Below are positions 24,159 through 33,413 of a stretch of DNA of 64,000 nt, piece after piece. Source of the stretch: Streptomyces fodineus. GTDB taxonomy: Bacteria > Actinomycetota > Actinomycetes > Streptomycetales > Streptomycetaceae. Position 1 is the first letter of the stretch. Each line of letters starts with the position of its first letter. The stretch spans positions 7,378,001-7,442,000 of the forward strand of contig NZ_CP017248.1 of NCBI RefSeq assembly GCF_001735805.1, written 5' to 3'. A program made the position numbers and the translations under genes. The notes beneath the pieces are model-generated. The model saw only the letters and a program-made list of their open reading frames with translations, was not told the DNA's origin and made no database searches.

Positions 24159-24457
24159 CGGAAACAGCCACCGCCGCGCCGGTTCACCGGGCGCATGACG
24201 CCACAGCGCTTCGCGGCGCCCCCCGGCCCGGTGGACGGGGACGTGCGGGACCGCAGGGGCTGGGTGGCCCCGGCGATCGCGACCGCCCTCGTGATCGTGC
24301 TCGGCCCGGCCGCCCTTTTCCTCGGCGGGCTGTCCGTCGACAGCTCCGGGTCACGCACGGCAACACACCGTGACGCCGCGGCATGGGCTCTGCCGAGCCC
24401 GGGTTCCGCTTGCCCGAGTGAGCCGAAGCGCACCGCCGGCCGTCGTACTCTCCCCCC
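24159..24457 (+). other. intergenic region with a possible small membrane-protein remnant
   Basis: An ATG at 24195 opens a frame with a short N-terminus and one membrane helix (WVAPAIATALVIVLGPAALFLGGLSV, about residues 23-48). The frame then turns into unstructured sequence and runs on into the next gene out of its frame. It could be a decayed small membrane protein. No RNA gene or strong hairpin is visible in the rest of the gap. Confidence 0.3.
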
Positions 24458-25210
24458 ATGCCTCTCACGCTCACCGTCCTCGGCACCGCCTCCCCGCATC
24501 CCGGCCCCGGCCGGCCCTGCTCGGGATATCTGCTGTCCGGCGGGGGCGCCGAGGTGTGGGTGGACGCGGGGCCCGGTACGTTCGCCGCATTGCAGCAGCA
24601 CACGGATCCCGCGCGGCTCACCGCGATCTGGATCTCCCATCTGCACGCCGACCACAGCGCCGATCTGCTGTCCGCCGCCTACGCCTTCGCCTTCGGCGGG
24701 ATGACCCCGGCCGCACCGATCCCCGTGTACGCCCCGCGGGACTGCGCCCACCGGCTGGCCGGCTTCTTCGGGCGGGCGGACGTCGACTTCCTCAAGGGTG
24801 TCTTCGACTTCCGGGCCCTGTACGACGGCCACGACGTCCGGCACTGGAACCTCCGCCTCACGGCCCGCGCCGTCGCCCACGGCACCGAGGCGTACGGGCT
24901 GCGCGCCGAGTGCCAGGGGAGTGTGCTCGCCTACTCCGGGGACAGCGGCCCCTGCGCCGCACTCGGTGAACTCGCCGCCCACGCCGACCTGTTCCTGTGC
25001 GAGGCCGACATCGACGCGCATCGCGAGGGCGAACGGGTCCATCTGACACCGGAGGACGCCGGGCGCATCGCCCTGGACGCCCGCGTACGCGAACTCCTCG
25101 TCACCCATGTCGGCCCCACGCTCACCCGCGAGACGGCCACCGCACGCGCCGCCGCGGTCTGCGGCCGGCCCACCCGCATCGCTGTCGAGGGTGACACCCG
25201 CACCTTCTGA
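24458..25210 (+). CDS. MBL-fold metallo-hydrolase (RNase Z-like)
   Basis: The 250-residue protein has the beta-lactamase-fold opening (LTVLGTASPHPGPGRPCSGYLL) and the metal motif HLHADHS near residue 65. The third metal-ligand region has YSGDSGPC near 162, and HVGPT near 213 supplies the late histidine. The arrangement matches the RNase Z/phosphodiesterase-like MBL subgroup, but the exosite of tRNase Z is absent, so a small-molecule or generic phosphodiesterase is more likely. It stands alone between unrelated genes. Confidence 0.8.
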   Translation: MPLTLTVLGTASPHPGPGRPCSGYLLSGGGAEVWVDAGPGTFAALQQHTDPARLTAIWISHLHADHSADLLSAAYAFAFGGMTPAAPIPVYAPRDCAHRLAGFFGRADVDFLKGVFDFRALYDGHDVRHWNLRLTARAVAHGTEAYGLRAECQGSVLAYSGDSGPCAALGELAAHADLFLCEADIDAHREGERVHLTPEDAGRIALDARVRELLVTHVGPTLTRETATARAAAVCGRPTRIAVEGDTRTF

Positions 25211-25239
25211 CGGCCTCCGGCTTCCGTTTGTCAGAGGCA

Positions 25240-25268
25240 TTGACGAAACACCGGTCCCCTCCTACCTT
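25240..25268 (+). promoter_or_regulatory. sigma-70-like promoter of the GntR operon
   Basis: TTGACG at 25240-25245 and TACCTT at 25263-25268 are separated by exactly 17 bp, placing the start site near 25275, at the palindromic region ahead of the GntR gene. Confidence 0.6.
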
Positions 25269-25269
25269 C

Positions 25270-25307
25270 ATCGCGTCATACTTCGTACGTCATATATGAG
25301 ACGCGAT
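25270..25307. promoter_or_regulatory. candidate GntR operator
   Basis: Outer arms atcgcgt (25270-25276) and acgcgat (25301-25307) enclose an AT-rich core with inner palindromes cgtacg and tcatatatga. The element begins at the predicted transcription start, 23 nt upstream of the GntR coding region, so autoregulation is likely. Confidence 0.5.
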
Positions 25308-25329
25308 ACGTGAGATCCGAGAGGACCGT

Positions 25330-26013
25330 ATGACCACTGTGCCCACCCCGATCCCGTCCCGCACGCAAGTCGTACTGGACGCGATCAAGCACGGCATCCT
25401 GACCGGGCGGCTGACGCCCGGCCAGGCCCTGGTCGAGACGGAGCTGGCCGCGCAGTTCGGGGTGTCCAAGACCCCGGTGCGCGAGGCGCTGAAGACACTC
25501 GCCGGGACCGGACTCGTCGTGATGAGCCAGTACAAGGGCGTCACGGTGCGCATGGTGGACGCGGACATGGCGCGCGAGGTCTACGATGTACGGCTGCTGC
25601 TCGAGCCGGAGGCGCTGCGCAGGGCCGTCCGGCGAGGCGCCTGCCTGGACGCCGCGCGCGACGCGCTGACCCGGGCCGACGCCGCCACCGACACCGCCGA
25701 ACGCTCCCTCGCCAACCGGGAGTTCCACCGCGCCCTCTACCTGCCGTGCGGCAACCCGCTGCTCGGGCGGATGCTGGACGGGGTCCGCGACCAGGCCGCT
25801 CTGGTCTCCGCCGTCGCCTGGGCCGCCGACCCCTCCTGGGAGCGGGAGGCCGCCGAACACCGGGAGATCCTGCGGCTCGCGCTCGACGGTGACTCCGAGG
25901 GCGCGGCGAGCGCCCTGCACGCCCACATCGCGTCCTTCCTCCAGCGCGCTTTCCCCGCGGACACCGAGGGAGCGGAGGTGGCCCGCCCCCACCCGCAGGA
26001 GGGACAGCGATGA
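25330..26013 (+). CDS. GntR family regulator with FCD domain
   Basis: The 227-residue protein has the GntR winged helix (residues 10-75, LTPGQALVETELAAQFGVSKTPVREALKTLAGTGLVVM) and an all-helical FCD effector domain. The FCD domain carries the typical metal and ligand residues (D near 85, the ANREFHRALYLPCGNPLL histidine near 135, and H near 180 and 200). Its stop overlaps the start of the DHDPS-family gene, and it heads a three-gene operon. The likely effector is the sugar acid degraded by that operon. Confidence 0.9.
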   Translation: MTTVPTPIPSRTQVVLDAIKHGILTGRLTPGQALVETELAAQFGVSKTPVREALKTLAGTGLVVMSQYKGVTVRMVDADMAREVYDVRLLLEPEALRRAVRRGACLDAARDALTRADAATDTAERSLANREFHRALYLPCGNPLLGRMLDGVRDQAALVSAVAWAADPSWEREAAEHREILRLALDGDSEGAASALHAHIASFLQRAFPADTEGAEVARPHPQEGQR

Positions 26014-26921
26014 GCAGTGTGACGTTCGAGTCCCAACGGGCGGCCCTGGCCGACGTGGTGGCCATCCCGGTGACGCCCTTCGCCGCGGACGGTTCCGTCG
26101 ACCGGAACGCCCATCGGGCCCTGCTGCGTCGCATGCTCGACGGCGGGATCCGCACCCTCACCCCGAACGGCAACACCGGCGAGTTCTACGCCCTCACCCC
26201 CGAAGAGCGCCGCATGGTCGCCGAGTCGGCCGTCGAGGCGGCCGGCGACCGTGCCGCGGTCCTCGTCGGCGTCGGCCACGACCTGCCCACCGCGATCGCC
26301 TCCGCCCGGCACGCCCGTGACCTCGGCGCCGGGATGGTGATGGTCCACCAGCCCGTCCACCCGTACGTCTCGGCGGCCGGCTGGGTCGACTACCACCGCG
26401 CCATCGCCGAGTCCGTGCCCGAGCTGGGCGTGGTGCCGTACATCCGCAACGCGGCGCTGCCCGGTGCCCGGCTCGCCGAACTGGCCGGCCACTGCCCGAA
26501 TGTCATCGGGGTCAAGTACGCGGTCCCCGACGCCGTCCGCTTCGCCGGTTTCGCCCGCGACGCAGGCCTCGACCGTTTCGTCTGGGTCGCCGGCCTCGCC
26601 GAGCCGTACGCCCCCTCCTACTTCTCCGCGGGCGCCACCGGCTTCACCTCCGGACTCGTGAACGTCGCCCCGGCCGTTCCGCTGAACATGATGGAAGCGC
26701 TTCGATCCGGCGACTACCCGGCCGCCATGAGGGTCTGGGAGCAGATCCGCCGCTTCGAGGAACTCCGAGCCGCCCACGGCTCCGCGAACAACGTCACCGT
26801 CGTCAAGGAAGCCCTTTGCGCACTCGGCCTGTGCCACCGGGACGTCCGCCCGCCTGGCAAGCCGCTGCCCGAGGACGAGCGCGCCGAGGTCGCCGCCATC
26901 GCCGCCGGATGGTCCATATGA
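26010..26921 (+). CDS. DHDPS-family 2-keto-3-deoxy sugar-acid lyase/dehydratase
   Basis: The 303-residue protein belongs to the dihydrodipicolinate synthase superfamily (TPNGNTGEFYALTPEERR near residue 50, GVVPYIRNAALPG near 137, and the Schiff-base lysine in VIGVKYAVPD near 167). It lacks the DapA signature YDIPGRTG, so a catabolic role is likely. Coupled downstream to an IlvD/EDD dehydratase, it probably acts on that enzyme's 2-keto-3-deoxy product, either dehydrating it to 2-oxoglutarate semialdehyde or cleaving it to pyruvate plus an aldehyde. The two cannot be separated by sequence inspection. Confidence 0.75.
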   Translation: MSSVTFESQRAALADVVAIPVTPFAADGSVDRNAHRALLRRMLDGGIRTLTPNGNTGEFYALTPEERRMVAESAVEAAGDRAAVLVGVGHDLPTAIASARHARDLGAGMVMVHQPVHPYVSAAGWVDYHRAIAESVPELGVVPYIRNAALPGARLAELAGHCPNVIGVKYAVPDAVRFAGFARDAGLDRFVWVAGLAEPYAPSYFSAGATGFTSGLVNVAPAVPLNMMEALRSGDYPAAMRVWEQIRRFEELRAAHGSANNVTVVKEALCALGLCHRDVRPPGKPLPEDERAEVAAIAAGWSI

Positions 26922-28642
26922 ACGCCCCTGCGAAGAAGCTGAGAAGCCATCAGTGGTACGGGGCCGAGGGCCTGCGGTCCTTCAGTCACCGGGCCCGGAC
27001 CCGGCAGCTCGGGTATCTGCCCGAGGAGCACCTGGGCAAGCCCGTGATCGCCGTGCTCAACACCTGGTCCGACATCAACCCGTGCCATGTGCACCTGCGG
27101 GACCGCGCCCAGGCCGTGAAGCGGGGGGTGTGGCAGGCCGGCGGTTTTCCGCTGGAGTTCCCGGTCTCGACGCTGAGCGAGACCTTCCAGAAGCCCACAC
27201 CGATGCTCTACCGGAATCTGCTGGCCCTGGAGACCGAGGAACTGCTGCGCTCGTATCCGGTCGACGGGGCCGTGCTGATGGGCGGGTGCGACAAGTCCAC
27301 GCCCGCGCTGCTGATGGGTGCGGCCAGTGCCGATCTGCCCGCCGTCTTCGTGCCCGCCGGGCCCATGCTGCCGGGGCACTGGCGGGGCGCGGTGCTCGGG
27401 TCCGGTACGGACATGTGGAAGTACTGGGACGACAAGCGGGCCGGTCTCATCGGCGACTGCGAGATGACCGAGCTGGAGAGCGGCCTGGCCCGCTCGGCCG
27501 GTCACTGCATGACCATGGGTACGGCGTCCACGCTGACCGCCGCCGCCGAGGCCCTCGGCGTGACCGTGCCGGGCGCGTCGAGCATTCCCGCCGTCGACTC
27601 CGGGCACGACCGGATGGCCGCCAGGGCCGGGATGACCGCCGTGGAGCTGGTACGGAACGATCGCAGGCTGTCGCGGATCCTCACCCGGGAGGCCTTCGAG
27701 GACGCCGTCACCACCGTCCTCGGCCTCGGCGGCTCCACCAACGCCGTCATCCATCTGATCGCCATGGCGGGCCGCGCCGGGGTGAGGCTCACCCTGGACG
27801 ACTTCGACCGCATCGCCCGGACCGTGCCCGTCCTCGCCAACGTCCGCCCCGGCGGCCGGACGTACCTCATGGAGGACTTCCACTTCGCGGGCGGCCTGCC
27901 CGGCTTCCTGTCCCGCATCACCGACCTGCTCCACCTGGACCGGCCGACGGTGTCGTACGACACCCTGCGCGAGCAGCTGGAAGGCGCGCAGGTGCATGAC
28001 GACGACGTCATCCGCCCGCGCGGCAACCCGGTCGCGAGCGAGGGCGGGGTCGCCGTCCTGCGGGGCAACCTCTGCCCGGACGGCGCGGTCATCAAGCACA
28101 TCGCCGCCGAGCCCCGCCTGCTGAAGCACACCGGCCCGGCCGTCGTCTTCGACGACTACAAGGCCATGCAGCGCACCATCGACGACCCCGCGCTCGGCAT
28201 CACCGCCGACAGCGTGCTGGTGCTCCGGGGCGCCGGGCCCAAAGGCGGCCCGGGCATGCCCGAGTACGGCATGCTCCCCATCCCCGGCCACCTGCTCAGG
28301 CAGGGCGTACGGGACATGGTCCGGATCTCCGACGCCCGGATGAGCGGCACGAGTTACGGCGCCTGCGTGCTGCACGTGGCCCCGGAGTCGTACGTCGGCG
28401 GCCCGCTGGCGCTCGTGCGCACCGGGGACCTCATCACCCTGGACGTCGACGCCCGCAGTCTCCATCTCCACGTCGGCGACGAGGAGTTGGAGCGCAGGCG
28501 GGTCGCGTGGACGCCACCGCCCGCCCGGTACGAGCGCGGCTACGGCGTCCTCTACAACGGGCAGATCACCCAGGCCGACACCGGCTGCGACTTCGAGTTC
28601 CTGGCCCGGCCGGGCCACGTGCCGGACCCGTACACCGGCTGA
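26918..28642 (+). CDS. IlvD/EDD family sugar-acid (pentonate) dehydratase
   Basis: The 574-residue protein starts at the ATG overlapping the lyase stop. Its three iron-sulfur cysteines are visible: C56 (SDINPC), C124 (GGCDKS) and C197 (GHCMTMGTAST). Their spacing resembles that of L-arabinonate dehydratase with its [2Fe-2S] cluster. The substrate-distinguishing GDCEMTELESG segment precedes C197. It is not IlvD itself, given the operon with GntR and a sugar-acid lyase. Likely reaction: dehydration of an aldonate such as L-arabinonate, D-xylonate or D-fuconate to the 2-keto-3-deoxy acid. Confidence 0.82.
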   Translation: MNAPAKKLRSHQWYGAEGLRSFSHRARTRQLGYLPEEHLGKPVIAVLNTWSDINPCHVHLRDRAQAVKRGVWQAGGFPLEFPVSTLSETFQKPTPMLYRNLLALETEELLRSYPVDGAVLMGGCDKSTPALLMGAASADLPAVFVPAGPMLPGHWRGAVLGSGTDMWKYWDDKRAGLIGDCEMTELESGLARSAGHCMTMGTASTLTAAAEALGVTVPGASSIPAVDSGHDRMAARAGMTAVELVRNDRRLSRILTREAFEDAVTTVLGLGGSTNAVIHLIAMAGRAGVRLTLDDFDRIARTVPVLANVRPGGRTYLMEDFHFAGGLPGFLSRITDLLHLDRPTVSYDTLREQLEGAQVHDDDVIRPRGNPVASEGGVAVLRGNLCPDGAVIKHIAAEPRLLKHTGPAVVFDDYKAMQRTIDDPALGITADSVLVLRGAGPKGGPGMPEYGMLPIPGHLLRQGVRDMVRISDARMSGTSYGACVLHVAPESYVGGPLALVRTGDLITLDVDARSLHLHVGDEELERRRVAWTPPPARYERGYGVLYNGQITQADTGCDFEFLARPGHVPDPYTG

Positions 28643-28798
28643 CCCACGCATCGACAGCGGTGAAGCGCTTTCACCATGTGGGGGGCGGGTGAGAAGTTGC
28701 GTATCGATCGGATAACGGGCATCGCAACCCTGTGAGTTATGCGCGTAGATAGTCCCTGACCTGGTACATCACTCTCATTCACCAGATCCGGAGAATCC

Positions 28799-29596
28799 AT
28801 GCGGAAGTCCCACAGAGTCGTCGCCGCCGGTGCAGCCTGTGCTCTCGCCGGAGTCGCGCTGTACGGCGCGGGCGTGGCCACCGCCGGGCAGTCGACGGCG
28901 AACTCAACCCACGAGCCCTACAACATAGGGCAGTTGGTGAAGGACATCGACACCTACTACGGCACGACCGCCGACAGCAATGGCGTCTACCAGGCGTCCC
29001 CGGACAGCCCGTACGCCAAGGACCTGGCGCAGATCGACGCCGATGCCAAGCGCTATATCGACAAGGCGGCCCGCAAGGCGCACCGCCACGGCGAGAAGCC
29101 GGCCGTCATGTTCGACATCGACGACACGCTGCTGCTCAGCCTCGACTACGAGAAGCGCTACAACTACACGTTCAACCCCACCACGTGGAACGACTACGTG
29201 AACAAGGCCGACCGCCCGGAGGTCTTCGGCAGCCCCGAGCTGGTCCGGTACGCCGAGTCCAAGGGCGTCGAGGTCTTCTACAACTCCGGTCTGAGCGAGG
29301 CCCAGCGCGCCGCCGCCGTCGCGAACCTGAAGAAGGTCGGCGCCGATGTGAACCTCGACGCCGACCACATGTTCCTCAAGGACAAGGCCAACCCGCCGGC
29401 CTACCTGAGCGACTGCGCCACCCCGAACGGCTGGACCTGCACGACCGTGCAGTACAAGTCCGGGACGCGCAAGCACATCGAGGACGACCTGGGTTACGAG
29501 ATCATCGCCAACTTCGGCGACCAGTACTCGGACCTCGACGGCGGCTACGCCGACCGCACGTACAAGCTGCCGAACCCGACCTACTTCGTCAGCTGA
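28799..29596 (+). CDS. secreted HAD-superfamily class B acid phosphatase
   Basis: The 265-residue protein starts at an ATG with a ccggag ribosome-binding site and has a signal peptide (residues 1-30, ending near TAG). It carries the HAD nucleophile motif as VMFDIDDTLLLS near residue 105, a second motif FYNSGLS near 160, and the acidic motif IIANFGDQYSDL near 235. The family comprises secreted acid phosphatases that release phosphate from nucleotides and sugar phosphates. The gene is monocistronic and ends at a strong terminator. Confidence 0.85.
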   Translation: MRKSHRVVAAGAACALAGVALYGAGVATAGQSTANSTHEPYNIGQLVKDIDTYYGTTADSNGVYQASPDSPYAKDLAQIDADAKRYIDKAARKAHRHGEKPAVMFDIDDTLLLSLDYEKRYNYTFNPTTWNDYVNKADRPEVFGSPELVRYAESKGVEVFYNSGLSEAQRAAAVANLKKVGADVNLDADHMFLKDKANPPAYLSDCATPNGWTCTTVQYKSGTRKHIEDDLGYEIIANFGDQYSDLDGGYADRTYKLPNPTYFVS

Positions 29597-29600
29597 GCCC

Positions 29601-29630
29601 GTTCCCCGCGCCCCAAGGGGCGCGGGGAAC
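29601..29630 (+). terminator. strong GC hairpin terminator
   Basis: Perfect 14-bp arms (29601-29614 and 29617-29630, core ccccgcgcccc) begin 5 nt after the phosphatase stop. Hairpins of this gttccccgcgcccc type are very common intergenic elements in Streptomyces. The remaining leader to 29826 holds the permease promoter region with no clear riboswitch fold. Confidence 0.8.
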
Positions 29631-29826
29631 CGCGCGATCGAACGAATGCGCCCAGGAGTGGCCTCTTCTCGGTGCGGCTCTGGGGGCTGACTGTACGGGG
29701 AGCCGGACAACGTATGGTCCACCGAACCGGATTCCGTAACACAGGGAAAACCTGAAACAGATTGAACGGGGGAACAATCCAGCCAGCATCCGCACACTGA
29801 TCAACCAGGTGACGAGGAGTGGGACC

Positions 29827-31224
29827 ATGTCAGTGGACCAGTACTTCAGGATCTCCCAGCGGGGATCCACGGTCGGCCGGGAGATACGCGGCGGCTTCGC
29901 CACGTTCTTCACCATGGCCTACATCCTTGTCCTGAATCCGATCATCCTGGGCAGCGCCAAGGACAAGTACGGACACACCCTCGCCACCGGCCAGCTCGTC
30001 ACCGCCACCGCGCTGGTGGCCTGCGTGATGACGGTCGTCATGGGCGTCGGCGGCAATCTCCCGCTCGCCATCGCCGCCGGCCTCGGCCTCAACGCCGTCG
30101 TCGCCTTCCAGCTGGCCCCGCTGATGAGCTGGCCCGACGCGATGGGCCTGGTGGTCCTGGAGGGCCTCGTCATCTGCCTGCTGGTCCTCACCGGGCTGCG
30201 GGAGGCGATCATGAACGCGATCCCGCAGCAGCTGAAGCAGGCCATCGGCGTCGGCATCGGCCTGTTCATCGCCTTCATCGGCTTCGTGGACGCCGGGTTC
30301 GTCAGCCGTATCCCGGACGCCGCGCACACCACCGTGCCCGTCCAGCTGGGCGCCGTCGGGCGCCTGACCGGCTGGCCCGTGCTCGTCTTCTGCGTCGGCG
30401 TGCTGCTGACCATCGCGCTGCTCGCCCGGAAGATGAAGGGCGCGATCCTCATCAGCATCATCACGATGACCGGCGTCGCGATCGTCATCAACGCCGTCGC
30501 CGACATCAAGAGCTGGGGCCTGACCACGCCCAAGGTCCCCGACAAGATCGTGGCCGCCCCGGACTTCGGGCTCATCGGTCACTTCAGCCTGTTCGGCGGC
30601 TTCGCCAAGGCCGGCGTCCTCACCGCCGTCCTGCTGGTCTTCACCCTGATCCTGTCGGACTTCTTCGACGCCATGGGCACGATCGTCGGCATCAGCGCGG
30701 AGGCCGGGCTGCTGGACGAGAAGGGCCAGGTGCCCGGCATCGGCCGCGTCCTCTTCATCGACGGGGCCGCCGCCGCCGTCGGCGGTCTCGGCTCCGCCTC
30801 CTCCAACACCGCCTACATCGAGTCCGCGGCCGGCGTCGGCGAGGGCGCCCGCACCGGCCTCGCCAACCTCGTCACCGGCGGCCTGTTCGGCCTCGCCCTC
30901 TTCCTCACCCCGCTGCTCACCATCGTCCCGCTCCAGGCGGCGGCGCCCGCGCTGATCGCCGTGGGCTTCCTGATGATGACCCACGTCAAGCACATCGACT
31001 GGGACCGCTACGAGATCGCCGTCCCGGCCTTCCTCACCATCGCCGCGATGCCGTTCACCTACTCCATCACCGACGGGATCGGCGCGGGCTTTGTGTCCTA
31101 CGTGGTCATCAAGACGGTGCTGGGGAAGGCGCGGGAGGTCAACTGGCTGTTGTGGGGCGTCTCGGTGCTGTTCCTCGTGTACTTCGCGATCGACCCCGTC
31201 GAGCAGATTCTCGGGGTCAAGTAG
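29827..31224 (+). CDS. NCS2 family purine permease (AzgA-like)
   Basis: The ATG at 29827 follows an aggag site. The 465-residue protein has about 12-13 hydrophobic segments and AzgA-type signatures: IRGGFATFFTMAYILVLNPIIL near residue 21, a long LIICLLVLTGLREAIMNAIPQQLKQAIGVGIGLFIAFIG-like stretch near 110-155, DFFDAMGTIVGI near 278, and SSNTAYIESAAGV near 325. The subgroup imports adenine, guanine or hypoxanthine with protons. The gene converges with a penicillin-binding protein gene 3 bp away. Confidence 0.87.
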   Translation: MSVDQYFRISQRGSTVGREIRGGFATFFTMAYILVLNPIILGSAKDKYGHTLATGQLVTATALVACVMTVVMGVGGNLPLAIAAGLGLNAVVAFQLAPLMSWPDAMGLVVLEGLVICLLVLTGLREAIMNAIPQQLKQAIGVGIGLFIAFIGFVDAGFVSRIPDAAHTTVPVQLGAVGRLTGWPVLVFCVGVLLTIALLARKMKGAILISIITMTGVAIVINAVADIKSWGLTTPKVPDKIVAAPDFGLIGHFSLFGGFAKAGVLTAVLLVFTLILSDFFDAMGTIVGISAEAGLLDEKGQVPGIGRVLFIDGAAAAVGGLGSASSNTAYIESAAGVGEGARTGLANLVTGGLFGLALFLTPLLTIVPLQAAAPALIAVGFLMMTHVKHIDWDRYEIAVPAFLTIAAMPFTYSITDGIGAGFVSYVVIKTVLGKAREVNWLLWGVSVLFLVYFAIDPVEQILGVK

Positions 31225-31227
31225 GCA

Positions 31228-32682
31228 CTACTTCAGTGCCGCCTGCATCATCGCCTTGGCCACCGGCGCCGCCAGGCCGTTACCGCTGACCTCGGACCGG
31301 GCCGCGTCCGACTGCTCGACCATCACGGCGACCGCCACTTCCTTGCCGTTTCCGTCGGACTTGGCGAAGGACGTGAACCAGGCGTACGGCGTCTTGCTGT
31401 TGTTCTCGCCGTGCTGGGCGGTGCCGGTCTTGCCGCCGACGGTGGCGCCGTCGATCAGGGCGTTCGTGCCGGTGCCGTCCTTGACCACCGTCTCCATCGC
31501 CGACTGGAGTTGCTCGGCGGTGGAGGAGCTGACGATCTCCTTGGTGTCCGCGCCGTCGTCGTAGTTCTGCAGCACATCACCGCCGCTGTCGGTGATCTGC
31601 GACACCATATGCGGCGAGACCAGCTTGCCGCCGTTGGCTATGGCCGCGGACACCATGGCCATCTGCAGCGGGGTCGCGGTGACGTCGAACTGGCCGATGC
31701 CGGACAGCGCGGTCTGCGCCTGGTCCATGCCGGAGGGGTAGCCGCTGGCGTAGGCCCGCACGGGTACGTCCTGCTTGTCGTCGTTGAAGCCGAACTTCTC
31801 GGCCATGGCCTTGACCTTGTCCTGGCCGAGCTGGACGGCCATATGACCGAAGACGTTGTTGCAGGAGTACTGCAGGGCCTTGCGGATCGAGGCGTTCTTG
31901 CAGGGCGCCGACCTGTTCTCGTTCACCAGCACGTGCGTCGTGCCCGGCGGGGTGTACGGGTCGGGGCTGTCGGTCGGGTCGTCCACGTTCTTGTACAGCC
32001 CGTTCTCCAGCGCGGCCGCCGCCACGACCAGCTTGAACGTCGAGCCCGGCGGCAGCGGCTGGCGCAGCGCGCGGTTGGTGAGCGGCTTGTCCTGGTCCGC
32101 GTTCAGCTGCTTCCAGGCGGACCCGGCCGTGTTGGCGTCGGTGAGCGAGGAGGGGTCGTACGACGGCGTGGACACCGCCGCGAGGATCTTGCCGGTCTTC
32201 GGGTCGATCGCGAGGGCCGCGCCCTTCTTGCCACCGAGCGCGCCGTAGGCGGCCCGCTGCACGTCCGGGTCGATCGTGGTGAGCACGGTGCCCGGGTCGG
32301 CGCGCTTGCCGGTGAGCGTGTCCATCACGGTCTTCAGCCGGCTGTCCGTGCCGTTGAGCAGGTCATGGTAGATGCCCTCCAGCTGGGTCGGGGCATAGGC
32401 CTGCGAGGCGTAGCCCGTCACCGCGGCGTAGAGCTTGCCGTCCCGGTACGTCCGCTTGTACGCCAGGTCGCTCCCTTTCGTCCGCGCGGAGCCGGTGATC
32501 GCGTTTCCGGCCACGATGATGTTCCCGAGCGGCTGCGAGTACGTCTGGATCGCGTTCCGCCGGTTGTCGTTGTCGTCCGCGAGGGCCTTGCCGTCGTAGA
32601 ACTGCACCCATGTCGCCCGGACCAGCAGAGCGAGCACGAGCAGCAGCGCGAAGACGGACGCCCGCCTGATCGTCTTGTTCAT
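31228..32682 (-). CDS. PBP2-like peptidoglycan D,D-transpeptidase (PbpA/FtsI family)
   Basis: The 484-residue protein has an N-terminal membrane anchor (residues 7-27) and the three penicillin-binding motifs: S214-T-F-K217 (PPGSTFKLV), S-C-N (YSCNNVF, about residue 275) and K-T-G (GGKTGTA, about 420). It is a class B, monofunctional transpeptidase with the short N-terminal region of the PbpA/PBPA group. It sits 54 bp downstream of a LuxR-type response regulator gene, though co-transcription is not certain. It crosslinks the cell wall outside the membrane. Confidence 0.9.
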   Translation of the reverse strand: MNKTIRRASVFALLLVLALLVRATWVQFYDGKALADDNDNRRNAIQTYSQPLGNIIVAGNAITGSARTKGSDLAYKRTYRDGKLYAAVTGYASQAYAPTQLEGIYHDLLNGTDSRLKTVMDTLTGKRADPGTVLTTIDPDVQRAAYGALGGKKGAALAIDPKTGKILAAVSTPSYDPSSLTDANTAGSAWKQLNADQDKPLTNRALRQPLPPGSTFKLVVAAAALENGLYKNVDDPTDSPDPYTPPGTTHVLVNENRSAPCKNASIRKALQYSCNNVFGHMAVQLGQDKVKAMAEKFGFNDDKQDVPVRAYASGYPSGMDQAQTALSGIGQFDVTATPLQMAMVSAAIANGGKLVSPHMVSQITDSGGDVLQNYDDGADTKEIVSSSTAEQLQSAMETVVKDGTGTNALIDGATVGGKTGTAQHGENNSKTPYAWFTSFAKSDGNGKEVAVAVMVEQSDAARSEVSGNGLAAPVAKAMMQAALK

Positions 32683-32736
32683 CCCGTCGAAAAGACGATC
32701 GAGAGGGGGCCGATCGTTCCCGTACGCCCGGATTTC

Positions 32737-33396
32737 TCATCCCACGCTCAGGAAACCGGCCTCGTACGCGGCGATCACCGCCTGGGTACGGTCCCGGGTG
32801 CCCGTCTTGGCCAGCACCGCCGCCACGTGCGACTTCACCGTGGCGGGGCCCACGTCCAGCCGGCGGGCGATCTCGGCGTTGGTCAGTCCGTCGGCCATGT
32901 GCCGCAGCACGTCGCGCTCGCGTCCGGTGAGTCTGCTCACCCAGGGCGCGGCCGGGGCGGCCTTGCGCCCGTGCTCGGCCGCGAGGGCCCGTACGGCCGA
33001 CGGGAACAGCAGGCTGTCGGTGCGTGCGACCAGCCGTACCGCCTGCACGAGAGCGTCGGCGTCCGCCCGCTTGAGCAGGAACCCGGACGCTCCGGCGCGC
33101 AGCGCGTCGTACACATAGGAGTCGTTCTCGAAGGTGGTCACGACGACGACCCGGGGCGGCTCGTCGAGCGTGGCGAGGATCTGCTCGGTGGCCCGGATGC
33201 CGTCGATCTCCGGCATGCGGACGTCCATGAGGACGACATCAGGCCGCAACTCCCGGACGACGGACACGGCCTCGGCGCCGGTCGCCGCCTCACCGACCAC
33301 CTCCACATCGGGCTCGACGGAGAGGATGGCACGCAGGGCGGTGCGGACCATGCGTTCGTCGTCGGCGAGGACGATCCGGATCGCGGGCTGGGGCAT
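32737..33396 (-). CDS. NarL/LuxR-type response regulator
   Basis: The ATG at 33396 has an aaagga ribosome-binding site; an alternative GTG at 33417 would overlap the kinase stop. The 219-residue protein has a receiver domain with phospho-acceptor D58 (VVLMDVRMP), acidic pocket ADDE, and late threonine and lysine (VVVTTFEN, FLLKRAD). A LuxR helix-turn-helix follows near residues 155-210 (LTGRERDVLRHMADGLTNAEIARRLDVGPATVKSHVAAVLAKTGTRDR). Its kinase and a membrane protein are directly upstream in the same operon. Confidence 0.92.
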   Translation of the reverse strand: MPQPAIRIVLADDERMVRTALRAILSVEPDVEVVGEAATGAEAVSVVRELRPDVVLMDVRMPEIDGIRATEQILATLDEPPRVVVVTTFENDSYVYDALRAGASGFLLKRADADALVQAVRLVARTDSLLFPSAVRALAAEHGRKAAPAAPWVSRLTGRERDVLRHMADGLTNAEIARRLDVGPATVKSHVAAVLAKTGTRDRTQAVIAAYEAGFLSVG

Positions 33397-33413
33397 GCGG
33401 GTCCTTTCAGTGC

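Noticed and set aside
26714..28651. 645-residue leftward frame over the IlvD/EDD gene
   Set aside because: It is antisense to a gene with three conserved cluster cysteines and shows no recognisable domain.
28659..28675. ggtgaa-gcgct-ttcacc palindrome resembling a LacI operator or terminator
   Set aside because: The core is asymmetric by one base relative to LacI-family sites and the stem is only 6 bp. With no LacI gene nearby I do not assign a role.
29631..29826. purine riboswitch ahead of the NCS2 permease
   Set aside because: The leader is long enough, but I could not draw the three-way junction or find the conserved loop sequences.
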